Part shown: one piece after another, positions 10,450 through 18,010 of the stretch
How the letters are laid out: every line of letters starts with the position of its first letter
How positions within the stretch are numbered: position 1 is the first letter of the stretch
From: Rhodobacteraceae bacterium HLUCCA12
Lineage (GTDB): Bacteria; Pseudomonadota; Alphaproteobacteria; Rhodobacterales; Rhodobacteraceae
DNA: 40,782 nucleotides
NCBI GenBank assembly: GCA_001314715.1
Contig: LJSV01000020.1
Span: forward strand, 1 to 40,782
Direction: 5' to 3'
Translations under genes and position numbers: made by a program
The notes under the pieces: model-generated
What the model was told of the DNA's origin: nothing
What the model saw: the letters and a program-made list of their open reading frames with translations, nothing else
The model's database searches: none

Positions 10450-11487
10450 TCACTCCTGCTCGCCTTGCTGGTCCGGGGTGCGTGCCGCGAACCAGTCTGC
10501 CAGTTGCATGATCTGGGTATCGCTCAGGTCGCGCGCCGCCGCCTGCATCCGGGGCGACCCGGTGCGCACACCATCGCGCCAGAGCATCAGTTGCGCGGCG
10601 ATATAGGCCGCGTTCTGGCCCGCGATCGCCGGGGCGCGTTCCGGGCGTTCCTGCGCGCCAGGGCCATGGCACGCAGTGCAGGCGGGAACGTCGTCGGTGC
10701 CGCGTGTCGCCAGTGCCTCGGCCCCGTCGGCGGATTCCGGCGGCTCCTGGCTGCGCCGGGGCGTCATTTCGGCGAAATGATCGGCAAGTTCCTCGAAACT
10801 GGATTCGTCGATCAGGCTTGCGGCGTGCTGCATGATGCCGCTGGGGCGTCGGCCATCGGCATAGGCGCGAAGCTGGGTTTCGATATAGTCGGCATCCAGA
10901 AGGCTGAGTTGCGGCACCGGACCGGCGACCGCCCCGTGACAGCTTGTGCAATAGGCGACGGGCTCGTCGGCACGCACGGGCGCCAGCGTGGTCGGGTCGG
11001 GCGCATCGTCGTCGGCCTCGGATCGGATCGCTTCCAGATAGGCGACGACGGCCCAGACCTCGTCGCCGCGCCCCTCGGCGGGCCAGCCGGGCATCCCGGT
11101 CATCTTGGCGCCGTTCTCGACGATCCAGTGCAGGTGATTGGGTCGCCAGCCCTCGATGGCATCGCGGATATGGCGCGGTTCGGGCACCATCGCGCGAATC
11201 GTGGACGATCGCTGCGTGCCGGGTGCCGCATGACAGGACAGGCAAGCGGTGGCATAGTGCCATGCCCCCAGTGCCACAAGGTCGGGATCGGACAGGTCGG
11301 GCGCATCCTCCATCGACGGGGCGCGCAGGCGCACGGAGTTTCGAAAGATCGTGTGCAGCATCCAGCTGACGCCCGGCCAATGTCCCGCTTGCGCCGAGAC
11401 GTTGTAAAGCCCGATTGCCACGACCGATACGCCCGCTGCGAGAGCGAGGCCGGCAACGGCAACCAGGGTCAGCACAACCGTCCTCAT
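10450..11487 (-). CDS. Triheme cytochrome c, last gene of the caa3-type oxidase operon
   Basis: A 345-residue protein with an N-terminal signal/anchor (about residues 3-27) and three heme c motifs: CLSCH at 82-86, CTSCH at 180-184 and CTACH at 270-274. Candidate axial Met residues include those in KMTGMPGWP and GSPRMQAAARDL. The two C-terminal domains resemble cytochrome c4/c553-like modules, with the repeated pattern IETQLRAYADGRR and IAAQLMLWRDGVR. It would be periplasmic and probably anchored. Its start overlaps the stop of the CtaG-like gene by 4 bases, so it is likely translated with the operon and may feed electrons to the oxidase. That role is inference from context. Confidence 0.87.
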   Translation of the reverse strand: MRTVVLTLVAVAGLALAAGVSVVAIGLYNVSAQAGHWPGVSWMLHTIFRNSVRLRAPSMEDAPDLSDPDLVALGAWHYATACLSCHAAPGTQRSSTIRAMVPEPRHIRDAIEGWRPNHLHWIVENGAKMTGMPGWPAEGRGDEVWAVVAYLEAIRSEADDDAPDPTTLAPVRADEPVAYCTSCHGAVAGPVPQLSLLDADYIETQLRAYADGRRPSGIMQHAASLIDESSFEELADHFAEMTPRRSQEPPESADGAEALATRGTDDVPACTACHGPGAQERPERAPAIAGQNAAYIAAQLMLWRDGVRTGSPRMQAAARDLSDTQIMQLADWFAARTPDQQGEQE

Positions 11488-12056
11488 GGATCGACCCCCT
11501 GTTCCAGGGCGCGGCCAGACAGGGCGAGGCCCGCCACCAGGTAGATCGGCGTGCCGATGCCCAGCATCAGCATCCCCCCCAGTTGCTGTCCGGTCAGATC
11601 GGGCGGAGTGCCGCAAAGCTCGGAGTAAAGATCGCGCGGCGCCAGAATCAGAAGCGCGCCCAGAAGCGTCATGTGCATCGACGTTAGCAAAAGGCCCCCG
11701 GCGCCGACAAGCGGTTGTGCGGCTTGCAGGCAGCCCGCCCAGACCAGCAGCCCGGCCAGCAGAAAGCTGGCCTGTTCGGCCACGAAGCCCGGCGCCAGGG
11801 TGCGGCCCAGCGCGTGCGCGACCGGCAGGTGCCAGGCCCAGACCACGACGAATTCCACCGCCGCCGCAATCAGCGGCGAAATGGCGAATATCCCTGCCAG
11901 CCGGGGCAGCCCAAGCACCAGAAGCGGCGCGGCGACGGCGACCAGCCCCATGTGGCGCAGCATGTGCACCGGGAAGGCGGGCCACCAGTCATCCAGCGGG
12001 GCCAGCCACAGCAGGGCAAGGCAGGCCAGCGCAGGTATCAGGAATACCGGTCTCAT
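11484..12056 (-). CDS. ctaG: CtaG-like cytochrome c oxidase assembly membrane protein (Caa3_CtaG family)
   Basis: A 190-residue, very hydrophobic integral membrane protein with about six predicted helices. Conserved His/Met positions in HMLRHMGLVAVAAPLLVLG, VWAWHLPVAHALG and TSMHMTLLGALLI are typical of the Caa3_CtaG family, linked to copper delivery or assembly of caa3 oxidases. This is not the periplasmic Cox11-type CtaG. The start at MRPVFLIPA forms an ATGA overlap with the upstream stop; a Met two codons earlier also exists. Context between oxidase subunits and the cytochrome c fits an assembly role. Confidence 0.82.
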   Translation of the reverse strand: MRPVFLIPALACLALLWLAPLDDWWPAFPVHMLRHMGLVAVAAPLLVLGLPRLAGIFAISPLIAAAVEFVVVWAWHLPVAHALGRTLAPGFVAEQASFLLAGLLVWAGCLQAAQPLVGAGGLLLTSMHMTLLGALLILAPRDLYSELCGTPPDLTGQQLGGMLMLGIGTPIYLVAGLALSGRALEQGVDP

Positions 12057-12460
12057 TGGCATCCCCCGATGACCAGAAGCGGCATCGACACGAAGATCAC
12101 GCCCAGAAACGCGATCACCGACAGCAGGAAGGCGGCATGGCCAAGGAACCGGTGCCGGTTTTCAGGCGTCCCGCGCGGGTGCGTGATCTCGCCGGTCTTC
12201 AGCGCGCCCCACTGCCGCAAGCTGCGCAGTCCCAGCCCGACTATCGCGGCCAGGGCGGCCACACTGGCCGCGATCAGGACCAGCCGAACGGTGCCGGCCG
12301 GGAACAGATCCTTGGCGCAGGCCAGCGACATCAGGCCGTAGCACAACAGGAAATGCAGCGCCCAGATCGCGGGCGCGATCGTGATCTCCCAAAGGGTGTC
12401 GGCCTCTTCGGCGAATTCGCGGCGGTCTTCATCCGCTTGGGGGGCGTCGTCCTTGGTCAC
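12053..12460 (-). CDS. Small three-helix membrane protein in the oxidase operon, function unknown
   Basis: A 135-residue protein with a short acidic N terminus and three membrane segments at about 27-48, 58-78 and 106-132. The GTG start overlaps the stop of the subunit I+III gene (GTGA), and GAGGT lies 6-10 bases upstream. The frame stays open further upstream within the previous gene, but that part is not credible. I do not recognise a family from the sequence. Position between the catalytic subunit and the CtaG-like gene suggests a small accessory oxidase subunit or assembly factor; this is inference only. Confidence 0.75.
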   Translation of the reverse strand: MTKDDAPQADEDRREFAEEADTLWEITIAPAIWALHFLLCYGLMSLACAKDLFPAGTVRLVLIAASVAALAAIVGLGLRSLRQWGALKTGEITHPRGTPENRHRFLGHAAFLLSVIAFLGVIFVSMPLLVIGGCQ

Positions 12461-15033
12461 AGCAACCTCGGAGCAAGGCCGATCACCGCGCAGGCAACCA
12501 GCGAGGACAGCACGAAAAAGTGCCAGAACAGCGTGACGTTGCACAGATCCGCGTCATGGCGGGGCGTCAGCTTGCCGGCGATGCTGCCGGCAAGGCAGTA
12601 AAGCTGCATCACGAACCCCAGCGCCGCATGCGCGCCGATCCAAAGCGCGATGGCGCAGATCACGGCCGGGTAGACATGCGCTGCCGGCTCCAGCGGCAGG
12701 ACTGCCAGTGCCAGCGCGCCGCCCCCCAGCGCCGTGCACAGCGCCGCGGCCGACAGCGCGATGCGCGCCACGCCGATGCGTCCGGCGCGGTCGGAACCGC
12801 GTGCCAGAACGACCAGCGCCCAGGCGGCGGCCAGTGCAAGCGCGGCAAGGGCGGTTTCCCAGCCGCCGGCATGCAGCGCGTCATCGCGCGGGAAATCGTC
12901 TTGCGATGTCCAGTAAAAGAAGAAGCCGAAGATGATCGACGCAAAGGCCGTGGCATCGCCCAGCATGGTGATCCACATCGCCCACCAGCCCACACTATCG
13001 GACCCCGAGGCATAGGTCGGAAGCGACAGCCCAAGTCCTGCGTCCCTGTGGTCAGGCGTGGGCGCACGGGCGGTGCCGGCCCATAGCCAGACCAGGATTG
13101 CGATTGCGGCGGCGACGCCGCAGATGACGGCGGGCCAATACATCTGGAACGCCGGAAAGATGAAACATCCGCCGGTGAACACTGCGGCGATATGGGTGAT
13201 CCAGCCGGGCGTGTGCAGGCGCTGTATCTGCATCGGCCGGGCGTCGATCACGCTGGTGATCAGCGTCTCGCGCTGACCGTTCGGGGCGTCGGGCAGGTAA
13301 TAGCGCCCGTTGTCGATGCGTTCGACAAGGCCGGGCTGATCCCAGATCGGATAGCGGCTGGTAATATGCGGGATCGACCGGATACCCCAGTATTCCTGGG
13401 GGATCTGGTGGCTCCATTCCAGTGTGCCGGCATTCCACGGGTTGCGCGGGGGATCGGGTGCCTTGCCCTTGGGGCGAAACACGTCCCAGACAAAAACCGC
13501 GAATCCGGCCGCGATGATGAAGGCGCCCAGCGTCGAGATCAGGTTCAGACCGTCCCAGCCCAGCCCGGCCGGATAGGTATAGACCCGGCGCGGCATGCCC
13601 AGCAGGCCCGTCAGGTGCATGGGCAGAAAGCAGATGTTGAAGCCCGAAAAGATCAGCCAGAAGGCCCAGCGACCCAGCCGCGGGGACAGCGTCTTTTTGC
13701 GGATGACCGGGAAGAAATAGTAAACCCCCGCGATCACCGGAAAGATCATGCCGCCGAACAGGGTGTAGTGCAGGTGGGCCACGATGAAATAGGTATCGTG
13801 CACCTGAAAGTCGAACGGGGCGATGGCCAGCATCACGCCGGTCAGCCCGCCGATGGTGAACACCGCCAGCGCGCCCGCGATCCACAGCATCGGCAGGCTC
13901 ATGGTGACGTGCCCCACCAGCAGCGTCGCCAGAAACGCAAAGAGCTGGATGCCGGTCGGGATCACCACCGCCTCGGACGCGGCCGAGAAGAACCCCAGCG
14001 AGATCGCCGGCAACCCGGTCGTGAACATGTGGTGGACCCAGAGCCCGAAGCTGAAAAAGCCGGTGCCCACGGCCGACAAGACGATCCAGGAATAGCCGAC
14101 GATCGGGCGGCGCGCCGCGGTGGGGATGACCATGGCGGCGATGGCGATCGAGGGCAGAAAGATGATGTAGACCTCGGGGTGGCCGAAGATCCAGAACAGG
14201 TGCTGCCACAGCATCGGATCGCCGCCGCGCGCCGGGTCGAAGAACGGCCAGTCGAGGCTGCGCTCCAGTTCGAACAGATAATCGCCCGCAAGCAGCGGCG
14301 GAAAGGCGAACAGGATCATCCCGCCCACGACCAGCACATACCAGGCATAAAGCGGCATCAGGTTGACCCGCATGCCCGGCGCCCGGCATTTCAGGACGCC
14401 GACGATCAGCTCGACTGCCGCGATGATCGACGCGATTTCGATGAATGACAGGCCCAGAAGCCAGATGTCGCTGCCCGGCCCCTCGTCGTCGATGGCCAGC
14501 GGCGGATACATGAACCAGCCCGAGCGCGGCGCGATATTGAACAGGATCGAGCTGATCACGAACAGCCCGCCGATCAGGAAGCACCAGTAACCATAGGCCG
14601 ACAGGCGCGGAAACGGCATGTCGCGCGCGCCCAGGAAGCCCGGCAACAGCAAGATCGAGATGGCCTCGAACATCGGCACGGCGAACAGGAACATCATCAC
14701 CGTGCCATGCATCGTGAAAAGCTGGTTGAACCGGTCGGCCGATACCAGGTCGTTGTCGGGAACCGCCAGTTGCAGCCGGATGATCAGCGCCATGACCCCG
14801 GCGCACAGCATGAAGATCAGGGCCGTGGTCGCATACCACTTGCCGATCTGGATATTGTTGACCTCGGACCAGTAGCGCCAGCCCTTCGGCAGTTTCCATG
14901 CCGCGCGCAACCGGGTGGCCTGGGCGCGGCAGAGCTCGTCGGGGACGGGGGTGTCCAGTTCTGCCTGGTCGGGTGGGTAGGTGCCACGCGGTTCGCGGCC
15001 CCGGTCCTGCGGGGGATGGTTGCTCATGCTCAT
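12457..15033 (-). CDS. ctaD: Cytochrome c oxidase subunit I fused to subunit III (caa3 type)
   Basis: An 858-residue fusion. Residues about 50-560 are heme-copper oxidase subunit I: His109 (heme a), GHPEVY with His285 and Tyr289 (CuB and cross-link) and Glu287, HH at 334-335 (CuB), and His420/His422 in VAHLHY (hemes a3 and a). Residues about 660-858 are a subunit III-like domain (WWAMWITMLGDATAFASI, TLFWHFFVLSS). D-channel entrance Asp138 is present, but two usual Asn positions read Ile127 and Ser145. The K-channel Lys position reads Gln363 (IPTGIQ). The start overlaps the subunit II stop (ATGA) with GAGGT upstream. It resembles the alternative CoxMNOP-type oxidases of rhizobia more than the main aa3 enzyme, which is inferred from layout. 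Confidence 0.94.
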   Translation of the reverse strand: MSMSNHPPQDRGREPRGTYPPDQAELDTPVPDELCRAQATRLRAAWKLPKGWRYWSEVNNIQIGKWYATTALIFMLCAGVMALIIRLQLAVPDNDLVSADRFNQLFTMHGTVMMFLFAVPMFEAISILLLPGFLGARDMPFPRLSAYGYWCFLIGGLFVISSILFNIAPRSGWFMYPPLAIDDEGPGSDIWLLGLSFIEIASIIAAVELIVGVLKCRAPGMRVNLMPLYAWYVLVVGGMILFAFPPLLAGDYLFELERSLDWPFFDPARGGDPMLWQHLFWIFGHPEVYIIFLPSIAIAAMVIPTAARRPIVGYSWIVLSAVGTGFFSFGLWVHHMFTTGLPAISLGFFSAASEAVVIPTGIQLFAFLATLLVGHVTMSLPMLWIAGALAVFTIGGLTGVMLAIAPFDFQVHDTYFIVAHLHYTLFGGMIFPVIAGVYYFFPVIRKKTLSPRLGRWAFWLIFSGFNICFLPMHLTGLLGMPRRVYTYPAGLGWDGLNLISTLGAFIIAAGFAVFVWDVFRPKGKAPDPPRNPWNAGTLEWSHQIPQEYWGIRSIPHITSRYPIWDQPGLVERIDNGRYYLPDAPNGQRETLITSVIDARPMQIQRLHTPGWITHIAAVFTGGCFIFPAFQMYWPAVICGVAAAIAILVWLWAGTARAPTPDHRDAGLGLSLPTYASGSDSVGWWAMWITMLGDATAFASIIFGFFFYWTSQDDFPRDDALHAGGWETALAALALAAAWALVVLARGSDRAGRIGVARIALSAAALCTALGGGALALAVLPLEPAAHVYPAVICAIALWIGAHAALGFVMQLYCLAGSIAGKLTPRHDADLCNVTLFWHFFVLSSLVACAVIGLAPRLL

Positions 15034-16043
15034 TCGAGACCTCGCAGATACCGGGCGAGATCGCTGATCTCGTCGTCGCTCAGGTGATCGAAGGGGGGCA
15101 TCTCGACCCCGGGTTTCAGCGCGTCGGGATGCGCGATCCAGTCCTGAAAGTCGGATTGCGACACGCCCAGCCGGCCCGCGGCCAGCGTCGTGCGGCTGCC
15201 GATATGCGTCAGATCGGGGCCGACAGTGCCGACATGGTCCGTCCCACGGATGGCGTGGCAGGCACCGCAGCCCTCGCGACCGAAGAGTTCGGCGCCGCGT
15301 TCGGCCGCAGCCGATGCGGGCGCGGCCGCATCCTCGGTCTGCGCCGCAAGCCAGTCGTCAAAGGCGTCGGGCTCCATCACATGCGCGTCGAAGGCCATCC
15401 AGGTATGGCTGGCGCCACAAAATTCGGCGCATTGCCCGCGAAAGGTTCCCGGCCGTGTCGGGCGCAGGCTCAGAAAGGTCTCGCGACCGGGGAACATGTC
15501 CATCTTGCCGCCAAGGGCGGGAATCCAGAACGAATGGATCACATGCGCAGACTCAAGAACCAGTTCGGTCCGTTCCCCGGCTGGAAAGCGGATTTCGTTG
15601 GCGGCGATCACCGGCTCGTCGGCGCCCTCGGGCCAGTATTCGACGCGCCACCACCATTGTTCGCCGGTGACATGGATGCGCAACCCGTCGCCGCCCTGAC
15701 GGTGATCGGGCAGGATCGACAGCCCCCATACCAGCAGGGTGCCGACAACGACGACCGGCAGCACAATCCCGCCCCCGATCATCAGCCAGCGCGCGACAGT
15801 CTCGGACTGGGCGTGGACGCGGATGCGGGTGAGATAGAAGAACAAGCCGTTCATCAGGGTGAACAGAACCACCGCGCCAATCAGCATGACCCAAAACAGC
15901 GTGGCCAGAACCGAGGCATCCTCGCCCGCCGGGGCCAGTGCCGACTGGACGCCATCGCACCCCGCCAGAACCGGCAAAAGCACAAACAGGGCCAGCCCTT
16001 GCGCCCGCACCGAAGAAGGCGGATCACACTGGTTCCGTTTCAC
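15030..16043 (-). CDS. coxB: Cytochrome c oxidase subunit II with C-terminal cytochrome c domain
   Basis: A 337-residue electron-entry subunit. It has a lipoprotein-type signal (VLLPVLAGC, Cys29), two membrane helices (about 47-70 and 87-110) and a periplasmic CuA domain with GEQWWWRVEYW, His170 and CAEFCGASHTWM (Cys205, Glu207, Cys209, His213, Met216). A heme c domain follows with CGACH at 259-263 and Met315 in MPPF. This makes the enzyme caa3 type. The GTG start was chosen because it gives a normal signal peptide; the upstream in-frame sequence is not family-like and no strong ribosome site is visible, so the start is uncertain. It is first in the oxidase operon, 83 bp after the beta-oxidation operon. 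Confidence 0.93.
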   Translation of the reverse strand: MKRNQCDPPSSVRAQGLALFVLLPVLAGCDGVQSALAPAGEDASVLATLFWVMLIGAVVLFTLMNGLFFYLTRIRVHAQSETVARWLMIGGGIVLPVVVVGTLLVWGLSILPDHRQGGDGLRIHVTGEQWWWRVEYWPEGADEPVIAANEIRFPAGERTELVLESAHVIHSFWIPALGGKMDMFPGRETFLSLRPTRPGTFRGQCAEFCGASHTWMAFDAHVMEPDAFDDWLAAQTEDAAAPASAAAERGAELFGREGCGACHAIRGTDHVGTVGPDLTHIGSRTTLAAGRLGVSQSDFQDWIAHPDALKPGVEMPPFDHLSDDEISDLARYLRGLE

Positions 16044-16126
16044 GGTCGAAGGCCCCCGTTCATGCCATATCAATGGCTGAACGCGTGAAAGGTTCCACGA
16101 TGCAAGGATTTGCACCGCGTTGGCGA

Positions 16127-18010
16127 TTACTCGCCGCGCGCGCTTGATGCCGTGCGGCGCAGGGCCCCTTTCAGGGCCCAGGCCTCGATCCGTTCGCGCA
16201 GGCCTGCGGGCGCGGCAAGGCCCATCCGCGTCATGCAGCCCTCGGACAGATCGCGCGTGGTCAGCCCCTGCCAGATCAGCCGGGCCATCCCGCGCCGATC
16301 CCCCTGTGTTTGCGACAACAGCTTCAACGCCGGTAGAAGCCGCCGTTCCGTCGCGTCGAAATCCGAACCGAAGGGAAAGGACGGCAGATCGAACGGGTCC
16401 AGCCAGTGCGCAACCGCGTCGGGGGTATTCGCGCGCCATTCGGGGGGCAGGGTGAAGGCGTCGGCGATCTTGCCGGCGGATTTGGCCTGATCCAGCAATT
16501 GCGGCTGGAACCGGCTGTCGACAATGCGCAGCATGGCCTTGACGACATCCTCGTCGCGCTTGCCGCGCAGATCGGCGATCCCGTATTCAGTGACGACGAT
16601 GTCGCGATAGGCCCGCGGCACGCTTTCGTGCGGATGTTCCCAGACGATGTTCGACGTGACCTTGCCCTTGCGGGTGCGCGTGGCGGGCAGGGTGATGACC
16701 GCGCGCGCGCCCTCCAGGGCGAAGGCCTGTTCGATGAAGTTGAACTGGCCGCCAATGCCGCTGACCTCGCGGCCGTCGGCGGTGGCGTCGCTGACGACGC
16801 CGCCCAGCAGCGTCGCTTTCATCGCGGCATTGACGAAGCGCGCATCGCGGCGCGCGTGGCGTTTGGCGGCCTCGTCGCCGTAAAGCTGGTTTGTGAACGA
16901 GACCGGCATCATGCGGATGCGCCGCAAATCGGCCGCCGGCAGCCGTCGCAGGCGTTCATAGAAATCGCGGCATTCGACGAAAAAGCCCGCATGGATCGCC
17001 GCACCCTCGACCTCGCGTTTGACGATGCCGGCTTCGAACAGGTGCAGGATGCCGTCGACCAGCATTTCGGTCACGCAGTAAAGGCCCGTATCGAACGATC
17101 CCGCTTCGGCAAAGCCATCGGGGGCAAAGGGCATGGCCTTGTGGATCGGCGCGATCTGATCGCGGTGTCGCAAGACAAGGGTATGTGCCACCGCATCGCC
17201 GATCGCGCCGATGCCGATCTGCAACGTGCCGCCGTCGCGGATCAACCGGGCGACATGCAGGCCGATGGCATGTTCAACCGCACCCACGGGCCGCTTGACG
17301 ACCGAAAAGAGATCGAAATCGGGCGGATCGTCCAGCAGATAGTTGATCTGGTCGCGGTCCAGCCGGGCCTCGGGGCCGGGCATGGCCGGCAGGTTCGCGT
17401 TGCATTCCGCGGCAAGCGTGAAGTCCAGCCGGCCGTTGTGCCGGTCGCGCAGCAGATCGGCGGTAATGTCGGTGTTGCACGACAGGCTGAAGGCCCCGTC
17501 GTCGCCCTGCGCGACCAGTTGCATCACCAGATTGGGTCGCCATGCGCGGACCACATCCAGGGCATGGGTATAGTTGGCGGCAATGTAGCGACGCTGCGCG
17601 GCCGGGACGTTCAGCCAGCGCCCGGCCAGCATGAAGAATTCGGACAGCTCAATATTCGGGGGCAGGGTGCCGTCGCGCAGCATGGTGGCATAGTCGGGAA
17701 CCGGGTAGTCCCCGAACAGGCGCTGTTTCGCCGGGCCAAGGAAGCGGCCGGCCATGCCCGTTTCGTTTTCTGGGGGTTCCAGCGTCAGGGCGGTCAGGAT
17801 GGAAAGGCGCACATCCGGGCGCCGCGCGACCGCGCGCGTCAGCGCATTGACCAGCGTGACCGGCTTGCCCAGACCCAGCGGCAGGGCAAGCCGGATGTCG
17901 CCGCCGGCCCGTTCGATGATCGCTTCCGCGATCGCGTCGGCCGAGGCGGTTTCGGGCCTCGGCTCAGGCAAGATCGGACCAGCCCGCGTCTGGAGTGAAG
18001 CGTGCGCCAT
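16127..18010 (-). CDS. Acetyl-CoA hydrolase/transferase family protein
   Basis: A 627-residue protein of the CoA-transferase superfamily. Visible blocks are LALPLGLGKPVTLVNAL near the N terminus, SIGIGAIGDAVAH-like LQIGIGAIGDAVAH in the middle, GIGGQFNFIEQAF and VTEYGIADLRGKRDEDV (about 490-510), with the C-terminal domain after. It would hydrolyse acyl-CoA or move CoA between acids. It is the last gene of the beta-oxidation operon, where it could clear acetyl-CoA or recycle CoA. The Met start overlaps the upstream fadB-like gene by 47 bp. A TTG at 17971 would instead give an 8-base overlap and fits the family N terminus better. Substrate specificity cannot be read from the sequence. Confidence 0.88.
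   Translation of the reverse strand: MAHASLQTRAGPILPEPRPETASADAIAEAIIERAGGDIRLALPLGLGKPVTLVNALTRAVARRPDVRLSILTALTLEPPENETGMAGRFLGPAKQRLFGDYPVPDYATMLRDGTLPPNIELSEFFMLAGRWLNVPAAQRRYIAANYTHALDVVRAWRPNLVMQLVAQGDDGAFSLSCNTDITADLLRDRHNGRLDFTLAAECNANLPAMPGPEARLDRDQINYLLDDPPDFDLFSVVKRPVGAVEHAIGLHVARLIRDGGTLQIGIGAIGDAVAHTLVLRHRDQIAPIHKAMPFAPDGFAEAGSFDTGLYCVTEMLVDGILHLFEAGIVKREVEGAAIHAGFFVECRDFYERLRRLPAADLRRIRMMPVSFTNQLYGDEAAKRHARRDARFVNAAMKATLLGGVVSDATADGREVSGIGGQFNFIEQAFALEGARAVITLPATRTRKGKVTSNIVWEHPHESVPRAYRDIVVTEYGIADLRGKRDEDVVKAMLRIVDSRFQPQLLDQAKSAGKIADAFTLPPEWRANTPDAVAHWLDPFDLPSFPFGSDFDATERRLLPALKLLSQTQGDRRGMARLIWQGLTTRDLSEGCMTRMGLAAPAGLRERIEAWALKGALRRTASSARGE

Noticed and set aside
16044-16126. 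FNR-type box (TTGAT-N4-ATCAA) upstream of the oxidase operon
   Set aside because: TTGATATGGCATGAA is present on the minus strand but its second half does not match at the right spacing.
6978-18000. Long open frames antisense to purB, the oxidase genes and the acetyl-CoA hydrolase gene (for example 6978-8312, 13192-14448, 16406-17998 on the plus strand)
   Set aside because: They mirror strongly coding genes on the other strand, have low-complexity Arg/Gly/His-rich translations with no family motifs, and are expected in high-GC DNA.
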